From Guillardia theta CCMP2712 (lineage: Eukaryota > Cryptophyceae > Pyrenomonadales > Geminigeraceae), in contig NW_005434669.1 of the NCBI RefSeq assembly GCF_000315625.1, positions 772,657 to 836,656 on the forward strand: DNA of 64,000 nucleotides, written 5' to 3'. How positions within the stretch are numbered: the first letter of the stretch is position 1; each line of letters opens with the position of its first letter. The notes under the pieces were generated by a model that worked only from the letters and a program-made list of their open reading frames with translations, ran no database searches and had not been told where the DNA came from. This document shows positions 31,893 to 44,264 of this stretch, one piece after another. Position numbers and translations under genes: made by a program.

Positions 31893-34800
31893 ATGACCGT
31901 CAGGTTGGACAAGTCTGAACCAAGAGACTTCATCCTGATATCGTCGGATAGCTCCGATGACGAGAAACCCGCCCTCAACTTCTTACTGTATGGACTGTCA
32001 AGGAGTGAGCAGGATGCCTATTGCGAGGGCAGCTCCTCTTCCAATCTCGAGGTCCTGGGTCTCCCCGAGCCTGCCAGCCACGACATGCTTACGACTGCAC
32101 GGACGGCCTCTCTTTCAGAAGTCAGATGCGGACGCATCGCAATCTCAGATGAGTTCGATGAGAGCGGATCAGCAGCTGCTCATGACCGTTCGCACCCTCC
32201 CCGACACGCTCCCACGGAAGCAGAAGAGGAGGAGTACCACTTCATTCAAGTGAAGCCAAGCAACAACAGCCAACGCCCGAGGACGCAGCAGGTGCGGAAG
32301 TCTAGCAGACCGAAGAAGCGGTCAGTGAGATATGCAGCGAGGGAGGAGAGCGCCGAGCCGGGCGCGGGAGGCGGAGTTGCCGCTGGCAAGAAGGAGCAGA
32401 AGAAGACAGAGGAAGCGAAATCTGCCCAGAGTCCCTCCAAGGGGCTCGCAGCCTCCCAGCTCGATCCGCCCACCTGCTCCTTCTGCAAGAAACCCTTCAA
32501 GAAGGGAGCAGGGCCGGAAGGGGGGGGGAGACTGCTGGGGCCGATCGGAGTGAAGATGGACGTGTATGTTCATGAGTATTGCGCGTTGTTCTCTCCGCAG
32601 GTTTACTTCAACCGGGAGATCACCCCTGATACAGACGTGCTGCGCAACCAGGATCTTGATGGTGAGTGAGTGCTGATGGAGAGCAATGCCTGTTGCTGCT
32701 GGCTGATCGGTTGTTCGTGCCTGGTTGTATCCCTTGAGGGTTGTGTACTACACCCCGCACACCCCTCCTTTTCCGCCATCCCAGTCTTCCCCTTGCCGTG
32801 TTCGAGCAGGTTATGACACGCCGAGCAGAGAAGTCGATTCGCTCAGAGCTCCGGAGGTCCAACGGGTTGAGATGTGCCCTCTGCAACCTATCTGGAGCCT
32901 CCATCGGCTGCTACATATGCTCGCAGAAATCTTATCACTTTCCCTGTGCGCAGGTGTTTATTCTTGCTCCGCTCCCCTTCCCCGCTCTCTTCCTTCCTTC
33001 TCTAGATCGTCTTGCTCCCTCGTCCTTCGTTTCCTTGTCGTCATCCTTCTCCTCTCCTTGCCCTTGACATCGTTTCTTATAGCGGGCTGGGCTGGTCGAG
33101 TGGCATTGGTGGGAGAATCATGGCGAGAGGATCGTGCACTGCCCTGCTCATCGAGATCCTCTTTGCGAGGTCTAGACTCCTGCTCTTCCCTTCTGCTCCA
33201 CCTCCACCTCCAGCTCCTCTTGCTCTCTTTGTTTGTTCATCCTTCTCGTTGCTCTTCTTTCACCTCTTGCCGGTCCTCTCCTCGTTCTCATTCTGCTCTA
33301 TCCTTGTCCTCTCCTCTTGACGTGTTCTGGTCTGCCTCAGGTGTGGTGGTCGGGCGACGACTCGTTCCCCGAGCAAGGATGGTTTCCTTGCGCGGTGGTC
33401 GACGGGCCAATCGAGGGGCATCTGACTGTCCTCTACTCCACCCCCCCTTGGGGCGAGGAGAGACTCAATATGCGTGCAGTCAGGATAAGATTTCCTGTGA
33501 GGAGGAGGGAATGAAGAGAGGAGGGGGAGGAAGGAGGAGGTGTTAAGAGTGTGAAAGGGAGGGAGCGGGGAGAAGGGATCCTTGTTAAGGAGTCTGCAGA
33601 AATTCTGATTCCTCGATTTTGTTTAGGAGAGTCCTCCTGTTGGCTGTACAAGATGGCAAGCGTTCGCGGATTTGTTTGGCGAAGAAGGGTGAGAAGAAGA
33701 GATAGGAGAGGGGGGGGAGAATGGCATGCTGCAACGTTGAGGAGAGTCCTCACGGGGAGGGCAGAGGCTGAGGATGGAGCAGGAAAGAGACGAGATTTGG
33801 GGAAGGAGAGGTCAAAGGAAAGAGGGTAGAGAGGGGACACGGAGGGTCAAGACAGAATCTTTCCAGTGACCGGGGAGGCAGGAAATACGATGCGGACAAG
33901 AACACCATGGAGAGCAAGCTGAACGACCTCTTGCCGTTGGCAATCGGGTCAAGGCTGGGGAGGAGGAATGCCAAGAGGAGCAGGACAAGAGAAGACATCT
34001 GCTTCAGAGAGTACTGCGCCTGCGAGAACGAGACCCCCAAGAGCCTGGCTAGGAAGTTTGCGGTGGACCTCAAGGAGTTGATGGAGCTGAACGTCTCGCG
34101 ATTCCCCGAGCTCGTCCCGAGCTCTCGTTTCAGGAAGAATACCATCGTCCTTATCCCCACGAGCCCCGCCATGTCGGCGCCGCTCAGCGGGGAGCTGATG
34201 GTCCAGGAGTACTTTGTGGAGGAGGATGAGACTCCGAGGTCGATCGCCAAGAGGCTCAAGGTCGACGTGAACATCGTCCTCGACTTCAACAGGAGCTTGT
34301 ACCCCAGGATCACTCCCAACTTCAAGCTGCCGCGCAACTCCGTCCTCCGTGTTCCCGCCCTCTACTCCAACGATCCTCCGTCCTCCCCCCCCTCGATGGC
34401 TAGTCGCTTCTCCAAGGGTGCTGGGGGAGTGCGGTCGCACACAAGTGCCCTGCTTCACATCCTATCCAAGGATTGTTTGTACCAGGTTAGAGAGGAGAGG
34501 ATGCGTCTTTTGAACCCTCTCCTTCTCTTCCACTCCCCTCCTTCTCTCTCGCCTTGGTGCATTGTTTTCATGCATTTCGTCTCCCCCTTTTCCCGTCTCT
34601 TTCTAGTTCCCCATACTTTTTCTGATCCTGATCCTCATTCTGATCCTCGTCCTCGTCCTCATCCTCGTCCTTGTTCATGTTGATGTACTTTCCTCTTTCT
34701 CAGATTGCCAGCAAGCTCGGGTCGGACGAGTTTCTCTTTCGCTTCCTCCTGAGCTCCAAGCAAGTTTCAAGGGTCTTTGATGAGATGCCATGGTGCGTGT

Positions 34801-37671
34801 GGAGGGATGGCAAGGGGAGAGAGCGGAGAGGGGAGGTTGTTAGTATTGAAGAAGATGTCACCTGATACATTTACGTTACTTGAGGTCGTTGAGCTGGTTC
34901 TGAGTCGAGCTATGATGAGTGAATTTATTGACCAGCATCTTGACTGTGATGACTGCAGCATTTGGAGGCATATCTTCCGGTGTAAGTTCGGCACTGAGAT
35001 GGAAGATCAGATTGAGGTTGGAGTGTGTTTCAATTGTGATCATTGTTTTCATCTGCCGCGTCTTTGTCTTCTTTCTCGTCTTGATCTTCGTCATTATGAT
35101 TCTATCATCGTCACTGTTCTCATCAATACCACTACTACCTCCATATTCGTTTTCATCATTAAGAGTATCACAAACATGATCTCCAACCTTGTCATCTTCA
35201 TCATTTTGCTGCCGTTTACCTCATTTGTTTTCATTTCTTGCTGGTGTATTGACGTCGTTGTGGTACCTTACTAAACGCTTCTCTGCTCAGTCAGGGGATG
35301 GTTTCAAATCGACAGTATCAGCTACAAGTAACGCTGGTAGACTAGAAGAGAAATTGTTCTCTTTCAGCTCACTTGTTTCCGGCAGAAAGCGCAAACTGCT
35401 CGGACGCTTGTTCGGCGAGGTAGGATGATTGAAGTGCTTCTGCTCCTGTCACCAGCTGTGTCTCTCTTCTTCCTCCCGCCCTCAGCCTCCTCTTCTCTTT
35501 CTTTTCCTCACATCGTTCTCTGTCTTCCCTTCGCTGCATGGACCCGATGGATCTGATTTGTGTCTTTCTTCTCTGCAGAACAAATGAGCTCGCAGAAGAA
35601 GAAGACAACGGAGGTGACGATCGTACACGATTTTCTATCTCTTTCCTGTATTCTGTATGCTGTATCCTCTATCTCTTTATCTGTCTCTGTCTCTGTCTCT
35701 GTCTCTGTCTCTATCTTTAAATTTTTCCGTCTCTCTACCTGTGTGTTTCTTTCCCCCTGCTGATGCTCCTCACGCGCTCGCAGATGATTCTGCAGCATCT
35801 AGCAACGACGACAACGTGATGATGAGTATGGCCACTTGATTTCCCGCACGTGTCAAGTTTTCTCACTGCCAAGTCAGTCGCCTCGACAGCAAACCTGATG
35901 CAGCTGTTCGACTCCTGGTTCAAGGACGACACGCTCTTCGAGCTGAGGAAACGACTTCTGCTGTCTCCTCGGCAGGAGAGTGACTCTGAGCGCAGGCTGG
36001 GCAAGGGGAAACGCTTCCAGGGAATTATCGACTCCAATGGGACTATCTTCAATATCTCCTCCTCCTTCTCCTCCTCTTGCTCCTCCGAGCATACCCAGAT
36101 GTTCAGAGATGCGATGGAGTGGTACCGGCACTGCCAGGTAGTCAACTGTACTATTTTGCTCCCCTTCCACCCCTTCTCCTCCACGCTCTTGCTCCCCTTC
36201 CTGATCTTCTCTTCCACCTGATCTCCTCTTTATCATCTCTTCCACCTGATCTCTTCATCATCCCCGTTTCACTGTTGTGATGCTTCTCCCCGCCCCTCCC
36301 TCCCTCCTGCTTCAACCTTGTGACTGGGCTACAGCAACTGACGAAGCAGAAGACACCGAGGGGGGTGAGGGGGAGAAAGGTCCATGTCATGTGTCGAGCT
36401 AAGTCTTTTGGCAGGAGGTGAATCTGAAGCAGTACATCTTCTTCAAGAACCAGAGCTTGGCAGACTGCGAGAAGTTGTTTCAGCAGCACCCTGTAGAGCA
36501 ATGCATGCAGCTGATAGCAGAAAGAACGGGCGGGGAGGCTGCAGAGGAGATAGAGGAAGGCAAAGACGAAGGAGATGGAGGAGGAGGAGGAGGAGGAGGA
36601 GGAGGAGGAGGAAGAAGAGAGAGAGTAAGGGATGTGTCGGGGGTGCAGCAGCCATGTGCTTCCCTGCCGCAGACAGCAGCAAGCATACCCACCACGGATT
36701 ACAAACAAGCGTACAAGTATTACAAGGAGATGAGCCTGTGGCATATCGCCGACCCGTACAAGGCGGGAGGAAGGAGGGGAAAGGAGGGAGGAAGGGAGGG
36801 AGAGACTCTAACAGGAGCCTCACTTTCTTCTTCCTATGAAAAGTTCAAGATGAAACTGCAGCATTCTTGTTGTGGTACCATCCTCTCGAGAGATCGGCGA
36901 GAAGTCAACAAGCCTGTGTCTGAAGACTGCACGTGCATTGCAGGTGATAACATCTCCACCGTTGTCTCCTTCTTTCTTTCGTTTCTTCTTCTCTCCTCCT
37001 TTCTCTTTGTGTTTTGGCCTTGTCCCTCACCACATTACTGCTGATGGTATTCACCTCATCTCTTACACTTGTCATTTCAGGGCTTCTCAACGAGATTGGC
37101 TTCCGTCGCGGAGCTCATCTCTGGTTTATCAAATCCCGTCAGATGAATCCAGGAGCGACGAACGAGCGGTCGTCCTTCGTAGTGGGTGAGGAGTAATATC
37201 GGAGGAAGCTGCTTCTCGCTGTTGCCATTTGTTCGTATGCGTTCTCTTGACTCACCGGGATCAGGAGTTGTCACCGAGCAAAGAAGTCCAGGTCGAATCT
37301 TCTTGGGTTGCGAGCTGCAGGGCTGCGGCTTAGGTAAGTTCTCACTTCCTTAACAACCCTAGTTCGCCCCCTCCTCCCTCCTGCTCTCGTCTCCTTGTCT
37401 CCTCGTTTCGTCGCCTCCTCTCCTTGTCTTCTCCTTTCTTCTTCCCTTCTTCCCTCCCTTTTACATCCTCGACAGGTTTCGCATACCAGGGGAGCTCGGG
37501 GGACATATTCATGACAGGCAGAGAGAACAAGACCTACGGTAAGCGCTGGAACTCCGGTTCTTCCTCTTCGTCGTCATGCCTTTGCCCTTGTCATTCTTGT
37601 TCTCGCTCACCTTTTCTTCCTCCTCTCGTTCCTGTTCCTGTTCCTGTTCCTGTTCCTGTTCCTGTTCCTCA

Positions 37672-37719
<48 letters not shown>

Positions 37720-39227
37720 TCCTGTTCCTGTTCCTCCTTCTCTTCCTCTTGCCTTCTTGTTCGTCTCGTTGCCCTTCCAACTCGTTCCATCCCGTTGTTC
37801 TTCCTCCTCCCATTTCTCATCAGCCCGGGCAGGCGTCAAGTTCATGGCTGGAGACAGCGTGGGTGTCTTGCTCGACTGCGATCAGAAGAGACTTTCCTTT
37901 ATAGTGGAAGGGGTGAGTGTGGACGAGGAGGGGGAGAGGAGAGATGGTAGCGGATGATGGGGATGGTACAGCCAAGGTTGGGATGAGAGGCAGGAGTGGT
38001 AGAAAGAATGGTAGAACGAAGAGAAGGAGAAGGAAGAGGTGGGAGAGGAAGAATATGAGGAAGAGGAGGAAGAGAAGGAGGAAGAGGAGGTGGAAGAGGA
38101 GGAAGAGGGAGAGGAATATGAGGAAGAGGAGGAAGAGAAGGAGGAAGAGGAGGTGGAAGAGGAGAGGGAGAGGAAGAGGAAGAGGAAGAGATCTGTGCTT
38201 TTCTTATATGGCGTGGCAGGTGCCTCAAGGGATCGCCTTTGATGACTTACCCGAGGGCTCGAGCTTCTGGCCAGCTGTAAGAGATGAGAAAGGACGAGGC
38301 GAGAGGAGGCAGGGGAGAGTGGATGAGGAGGAGAAAGAAGGGAGTTGGGAGGAGAGAAGGGGAGTAGGATGAGGTGATGGGAGATGTGAAGGAGGAGGAG
38401 GAGGAGGAGGAGGAGGAGGTTAAGGAGTGATCTGCAGGTGGGTCTGCATACAGAAGGAGTGATCATATCGATTGAGCACAAGAGCGCGGCAGCTTTCCTG
38501 GAGAAGAGGAGGAAGGAGCTGGAGGAGCTGGTGGTGGGGAGGAGAATAAAAAAACAGGTGAGATAATGTTGAAGACAAAGTGGGATGTTCGCAGAAAGTG
38601 GTGCAAGTAGAGGCTTTAGGGGAGAGGAGGAGGACGTGCCGGTGTGTGTGTGGGGGGGGAGGGTAAGAGAGGGGAATGAAGACATAGGTGATCTGTTTTA
38701 ACTGACACTTTCCAAGTTCCCCGACGGCGTTTGGCGGAATGGAAAGGTGAGCAACGAATGGCTGCAATCAAGGGAGAGGGGAAGCAAAGAGAGGAAGGGA
38801 TTTTGGAAGATCGTGGACAAAGAGAAGGGAATGGGGAGGAAAGGGATGAGTGGAGGGAGGGTAAAGAGGGATCGAGGATGAGGAGGGGGGGGAGGAGAAG
38901 GTTGCAGCTAGAATGCGATCAGGGGATTGACACCAGCTTGCAGATCAAGGAAAAGTTGAGTGAAGAGACCTTCATGGTAAAATCACACTGACATCTTTTG
39001 ATTCCGTTTTCTGTTCCTCTTCTTCGAGCTCTTTCTCTTCGTCGCGATTTTCCTCAGCCTGTCCCTGCCTGTCTTTTGCTCTCCCGCTCTTTCCCCTCCA
39101 TCAACTCTCCTTCCCCTTCACTCCTCTATCTTACCTGTCGCAGGTTCGCTTTGACGGCGGGCAGGACCTGCAAGTTCGCTGTGGGGTGGAGGACGGGGTG
39201 GAACTTCTGGCCGACGAGGCCCAGTGA
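31893..39227 (+). CDS. Extended PHD, Tudor-like, LysM, SPRY-like multidomain protein
   Basis: ATG at 31893, roughly 20 exons, stop at 39225-39227. The start holds a SUMO-interaction-like motif, FILISSDSSDDE. The extended PHD finger runs from CSFC (about 32474) through HEYCALF and RCALC to HFPCAQ and CPAH (about 33157), with all C2HC plus C4HC3 ligands present. Next is a Tudor-like exon, VWWSGDDSFPEQGWFPCAVV (33341-33500), then two LysM-like repeats (34000-34370): YCACENETPKSLARKFAVD and YFVEEDETPRSIAKRLKVDV. Helical exons and a poly-Gly tract follow (36574-36612). A SPRY-like module (37080-38500) has MNPGATNERSSFVV, GRIFLGCELQGCGLGFAYQG, DSVGVLLDCDQKRLSFIVEG and FDDLPEGSSFWPAVGLHTEG. The last exons give a second Tudor-like piece with VRFDGGQDLQV. 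Extended PHD and Tudor modules suggest a chromatin reader. Whether all exons form one transcript is inferred from phase and order. Confidence 0.65.
36574..36612 (+). repeat. In-frame GGA tract encoding poly-Gly
   Basis: About 13 GGA units inside an open exon of the PHD gene, giving a run of glycines after an acidic stretch (EEGKDEGD). Confidence 0.75.
37621..37740 (+). repeat. CCTGTT/CCTGCT hexanucleotide tract in an intron
   Basis: About 19 tandem hexamers that alternate in blocks between TTCCTG and CTCCTG, within the intron after the ENKTY exon of the SPRY-like module. Pyrimidine-rich on the sense strand. Confidence 0.85.
38045..38180 (+). repeat. GAGGAA-rich intronic repeat
   Basis: Purine tract containing a ~60-bp unit (beginning GAATATGAGGAAGAGG) twice in tandem. 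It lies between the FIVEG and VPQG exons and is not part of the protein. Confidence 0.7.
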
Positions 39228-39574
39228 CGTAGGAGCGATGACGAAGCAGGGGAAGGATAACTTGCCAGAAGGGACTGGATAGTGGAGACGACGGAAATAG
39301 GTGGAGGAGGGAGCAGGAGGAACAGATGGAGTAGGAAGTGAAGGAGGAGCAGGAGGGGCAATTTTGGGGGGGGGGGGGGGGGGGGCAGGGGGAGCCGGGA
39401 GGACTGAACAGCCGCTTCACTCGCATGCGCTATGTACAGTTAATAGTTCCTACAAGGAAAACTAAATAATAAAACCCAGAGACCGACTCGTGAGCCTTAA
39501 GATGGGCGGAGAGAGAAGGCAGAGGGAGGAGGAGGAGGAGGGCAGGGGAGGAGACGAGGGGAGGAGGGGAGAGG
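39228..39574. other. Convergent 3' spacer with a 22-G run
   Basis: Lies between the stops of the PHD gene and the amidinotransferase. A homopolymer of 22 G occupies 39366-39387. Confidence 0.7.
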
Positions 39575-41981
39575 TTACTGTGCCGCAGCTTCCTGCGCGT
39601 CAAGCGCCTGGTGCAGCCAAGTAAGAGAGCCGGAGGAGGCGATCAAAAGTTGAAGGAAGAAACGTGAGGAGGACGAGGAAGAGGGCATACGAAGGAGAGC
39701 AAGGGGCAGCGAGCGATGGGGAGAGAAGAGAGGACGAGAGAAAGCAGGGAAGCAGACAAGGGAAGTCGGAGGGGGAGGAGACCTTGAAATATGACTGCTT
39801 CTTTCCTCTCCTCCTGATGTCAGTGGTGACGCAGTGGAAAGAGCCTCCGAACTCGAAGACGTTGCGGAAGGGGACGGGGATCGTGTCGAAACCCTGCGAG
39901 GAGAGTTAAAGCAGGTGAGGGAAGGAGCAAGGGAGAGCTGGAGCAAGAGACGCAGAAGAAAGGCCGAGGAGAGATGGAGAGGGAAGGGGAACAGAAGAAT
40001 CAGGAAGAAGAAGAGAGAGGAGGATAGAAGAGGGAGAGGGAGGGGAAGGGAGAGGGAGAAGCTGATGAGATCCTCACGTAGTCGTTGAAGAGGTTCATCA
40101 TCTCCTTCTCCGTCTCCTCACAAAAGATGACTTTCTCGCTGAGGGACAGGACGTTCATGCACAGCCAAGGGGAGCACTGGGACAGAGCGGGCATCTCCAT
40201 GGTGTTGGGTTGAGCTGCTGTTATGAGCTTCCAGTCGTTCTCCTGCTCAGCAAAATCACACCTTCCTCCTCGTCCCCGATCCCTCACTTGTACTCTTCAT
40301 CCCCTCCCCTTCATCCCCCTCCGCCTCTCTTGTTTGCGTGATCTTGTTCCCTGCTGCCCACTTCCTTCACCCCTCTCGGGCCTCCTTCTACCTTCTCCCG
40401 TTCAATTCTCTCCTCTCTCTACGTATCCACCCTCTCTCCGAGCGATCTCATCCTCTCATCCTCATTCTCACCTCGAAGATCCTCCTCTCAAACGGCTCCA
40501 TGGGCCGAGCAGGGTTCTCGAGCGCCAGGTAAGGGCGGAGGGGGACGAACGTTGCATCGCAGTGGAAGGGGCAGAGGTCGTCGGGGAAATGCAGCATGTG
40601 CGCGCGCATGCCCCTTGAAGCGCAATGCCTCCTCAGCCACTCAAACCCAAACTCGTTGGTGGTGAATCCCATGTGAACGAAGATGTCCTTTCCGAACCTC
40701 ATGATGTCCGCTGCGTCAAAGATCGGCTCCTCCTCCGACGTCAGGTATATGTAGTTGCGCACGAGCTCCTTGTTCTTGGCCGAGTAGTCTGTCGGGTAGT
40801 CTGAGCGGTAGAGGTTGTCCGCCATGAGCGGCTTTGGGGCGCAGGTCCAGAGCATGCAAGGATCTCTCTTCATGTAGTCCTTGAGAATGCCGCGGTAGCT
40901 GCAGGGGAAGCTTCAGAAAGAAGGAGGAAGAGGGACAGAGCGAGGAGGCGAGACGGAGGGGAGAGGGAGAAAGGAGGAAACATCAGCTTACGGGCGATAC
41001 TCAAAGAAGCGCGACCGCCATGACATGGTAGCTTCGATCACTTCATTTCCTGTCACACAAAAATCAGTTCTCCCCTTTCCTTCTTCGCTGTCCAGTTTCT
41101 CCCTTCCTCCCTTGATAATCTGACCCTGTTCTAACGCTCACCAAGTGTTAGGAGAAGGTCGCGAGGGCATGCGGAGGTGTTCATTCGCGGGACCTCCCAG
41201 TCAGGCGTCTTAACGGGGACGTTGAAGTCGACGACATCAGGTCGGCGGACAACAACTCCCTCTCCCTGCCCATCACCCTTGTCAGTCTCGAAACATCCAC
41301 GATTGTTGCAAGAAGAAGAGGAGCTACAAGGGACAAGGCATGTGAGGAGGAGGAGGAGGAGGTGGAGGAGGTGAAGGAGGTGGAGGAGGTGAAGGAGGAG
41401 GAGGAGGAGGTGGTGGTGGTGGTGGTGGTGGGCTAAATGACCTCGAGCAGCTCTACGAAGTAGTTCAACTGATCGTTTGCCATCTTGATCGACTGTTCTG
41501 TCCTGTATCCTACCGAGCTGCATGTCAGGTCTAGATTAGTCACAGACCCCCCTCCTGCTACCTGTGCCCTCAAGCATGTGGATCTTCCCAGAGTCCTTCA
41601 CTTTCATCTGCGCAACTCACTTCAGCAAGGACCAGCCGGATGTTGTTTCTCGCTGCACCTCAAACGCCGGCTCTTTGGGAGGGATCACAGCCTTGTCTGC
41701 GATCCCAACGATGATCTCTTCCAAGGTGTCCCACTCATTCCATGAGTTGACCAGACCCTTCTGCGAGCACTGGTGAGACATGGAGAAATTCGGAGGTGCA
41801 GGACACAACAAGAAAACGAGGTGAAGGGAGAGACGGTAAGAGAACATAACGCAGATCAAGGATTCAAGCATAGCACGGCATAGGCGCTATTCACCTCATT
41901 TCCGAGGGACTTTCGAAAAGCAGAGACAGGAGCTGTCGTCTTGGTCTTCTTTGGTGCGTGTGGGTGATCGTTCTCGCTCAT
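39575..41981 (-). CDS. Glycine amidinotransferase-like enzyme
   Basis: ATG at 41981 (MSENDHPHAPKKTKTTAPVS), TAA at 39575-39577, about nine exons. Order: VNSWNEWDTLEEIIVGIADK; VVVRRPDVVDFNVPVKTPDW; CPRDLLLTLG with NEVIEATMSWRSRFFEYRP; TCAPKPLMADNLYRSDYPTD; FDAADIMRFGKDIFVHMGFT; CPFHCDATFVPLRP; and the C-terminal FEFGGSFHCVTTDIRRRG, ending KKQSYFKEAAAQ. The catalytic triad of arginine:glycine amidinotransferase is preserved (Asp in FDAAD, His in FHCDATF, Cys in GGSFHC). An apparent stop in exon 2 is resolved by a 51-nt intron at 41608-41658. Such enzymes move an amidino group from arginine to an amine, for example in creatine synthesis; the acceptor here is unknown. The N-terminus is basic but not a clear mitochondrial or plastid leader. 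Confidence 0.85.
41341..41431. repeat. GGA/GGT trinucleotide tract in amidinotransferase intron
   Basis: A run of GAGGAGG and GGTGGT units. On the sense (minus) strand it is CACC/CTCC, inside the intron after VELLE. Confidence 0.8.
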
Positions 41982-44264
41982 GATGCCAGCCTGCACGAAG
42001 AGGGTTAGCAAAGGATCACTTCATTTCGATGGAACGTTGCGAATATTGTGAGCATTGTGAGTTTCATGCTACATTCACACCGAATTGCGAGCTGCTAAAA
42101 AGTTTCTAGCAAGATAATGGGTGATCCTGTTTACGGGGCGAAATATTCATTACGCAACAATGATGATGACAACAACGGAACGGGATTGTGCCACTGGCTC
42201 CACAAAATCAAATCAAAATCTTGGGGGAGAACTGTTTCTACATATGAAAAGAGTGCATGTCGCAATGACAGTCCGTACGAATCTCCTACAAACAAATAGT
42301 GATCCAAGGCACATGCAAGCAAATGAAACAGTCAAAACATCCTGAATAGGTTGCATTGACACATTCCGGTCACATCCGAGCATTGGGAGATGTGATGAAA
42401 AGGCAGGAATCCAGTGGATGAGGACTGGGGGGTCCCGGGGAACGCGCAAGGAAGCTGCGATGGGATTCGAGGCGCAGCTCACGCATTTTCATCAGTGTCA
42501 GCGCAGCGTGAGTGGTAGTTGGTACCACCATGGGGGTTGTCATGCATGGGGTAGGTCTATTCTATCCCGGGGGTAGGTAGGTTGACGGTATAGTACGGGT
42601 ACTCCATTGTATAATGTGAACTTGACTTTGGGAAGAGCGTCGGGTCATCGACTCACCCACCTCGGTGATACCGGATACCTGACCAGACCTTGGGTCCCTT
42701 CTACCAGGTAGGGGTGGTGTATACTACCAGGGGATGTTAAAAATACGATTCGGGACCAGATCACACATAGTGGGTAGGGGTGATATTTTCGATGAGGTGG
42801 GGTCATTTTCGAAGGTGGGTGGTTAGTGCATCCTAGTCCACTCTAAGGAAAGGAAGTACCCTACCCTATCTCAGGCCTCGCCTCCGATAGGGTCAATTTT
42901 AGTACCCACCCCGTGACAAAGACGCACATTTCCACCGGTCAATGCTACCGTGTACCCACCCCCAAAATTATTCAATCCCGGGTCAACACCACATTCAGGA
43001 GGTACATGGAATAGTAAATGAGGGGGTAGTGTAAAACCTCCTACCATCATTATTGGACCCCGATGGGTACCACCCCACATGTTAACAACCATAATAATCT
43101 TCCACCCCCCAAATTTTTCACCCACCCACCTCTGCTCTACTTCCCCCACATCGTTGCTCATATTTTTTGGGGGGAGGATCCCCGGACGAGCACCCCTCAA
43201 GCACCACCCCCTGCAAATTAGATGACCCGGTTTTTCTCCATCTTAATACCCACCTTTCTCTCTCGGCCGTTGATCAATGATACCACCCCACCTATCTTTC
43301 AAGATCTGTATATCTTGAGCCCTCGGCCCATCACAACTACCCACCCCTTCTGGCAAGATTCTTCTACACTACCCCTATCTCCCCATGTACCCCCAAAAAT
43401 CAGAACCCCCTTGTGATCCGAGTTTTCATCCCGTCATTGGCCGACTTACCAGCTAAACATCTACCCTACCCAAGTACCCTACCCTATTTCAACCGGAGGT
43501 GATGACTTAAACAGGTGTGGGGGAATCCTGGACCCACCCATGAACTGCAAAATTGTTCATTCGAGGTACCCACCTTGAGCAAAGTATGTCAATCATCACC
43601 CTACCCATGAATGTACCATCAAAGTCCTCTCTTTTCCCTACACCCCTACCCTCGCTCCCTATTCTCAGCCTCCCTTCCCTGCCTCCCTCTGCCTCCCTTT
43701 CCTCCCCTCCCCTCCCCTCCCCTCCCCCTCAGATTTCGACCTTCACGCTTTCCCCCAGTCTCTACATCCTTCGCCCTGGTCCTCTTTCCCCATGTTTCAT
43801 TCACCACCCCTCCCACAAAACCATCCACCCTTCTCTCTACATCCTTCCCAAGGACCCCTCCCTCATATTGATTGTTATCCACCCACCCTTGAGAAGCATG
43901 ACCTGTCGGTCAACTTACCGAGACATAGAGAACCACCCTACCCTATCTGACCCCCCTTCGAACGCCGCCACTGTCAACAAGTCCCTCAGGGGTGGTCCGG
44001 TAAAAGTCATTGTTGATCTGTATATGGTTTTTGTACCTGATCCAAGTCTGGTACCCAAATATCTACATCTTCCCAATCAAAACAGTACCACGGCTGATTA
44101 TCCTCGTACTAAATCTTTACCTAACTTTGAGTAAACACTGCAGCGGCAAAGGATCGGGCCCGGTGGGCCGGGTGCAGTAGCTCCGACAAAACTGCAAATA
44201 CTGAAAAACTGCTGGTCCATGAGGTATATGACGAGTTCGAGTGGTCGCAAAGGCCGATCCATGG
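41982..44264. other. Spacer with large TACCC/C-run patch
   Basis: From about 42520 to 44090 the sequence is dominated by GGGTAGG then CCCTACCC/ACCCCC words, with the strand switch near 42850. It ends at an inverted motif copy (44096-44136), followed by a short CCGG island at 44150-44175. The small open frames are not convincing. Confidence 0.5.
44096..44136 (-). repeat. Dispersed 40-nt motif, inverted copy
   Basis: The minus strand reads GTTTACTCAAAGTTAGGTAA then TTAGTACGAGGATAATC, a close match to the copies at 4100 and 4293, at the right edge of the C-run patch. Confidence 0.75.

Noticed and set aside
39366-39387. 22-G homopolymer as a functional signal
   Set aside because: Lies in a convergent 3' spacer; more likely simple slippage or a sequencing weak point.
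41608-41658. In-frame stop suggesting an amidinotransferase pseudogene
   Set aside because: The stop lies in a 51-nt GT-AG intron; splicing it out joins PKEPAFE to MKVKDSGKIHMLEG in frame, as expected for the family.
42520-44090. Telomere or interstitial telomere array
   Set aside because: TACCC-type words are frequent but irregular; there is no run of identical tandem units.
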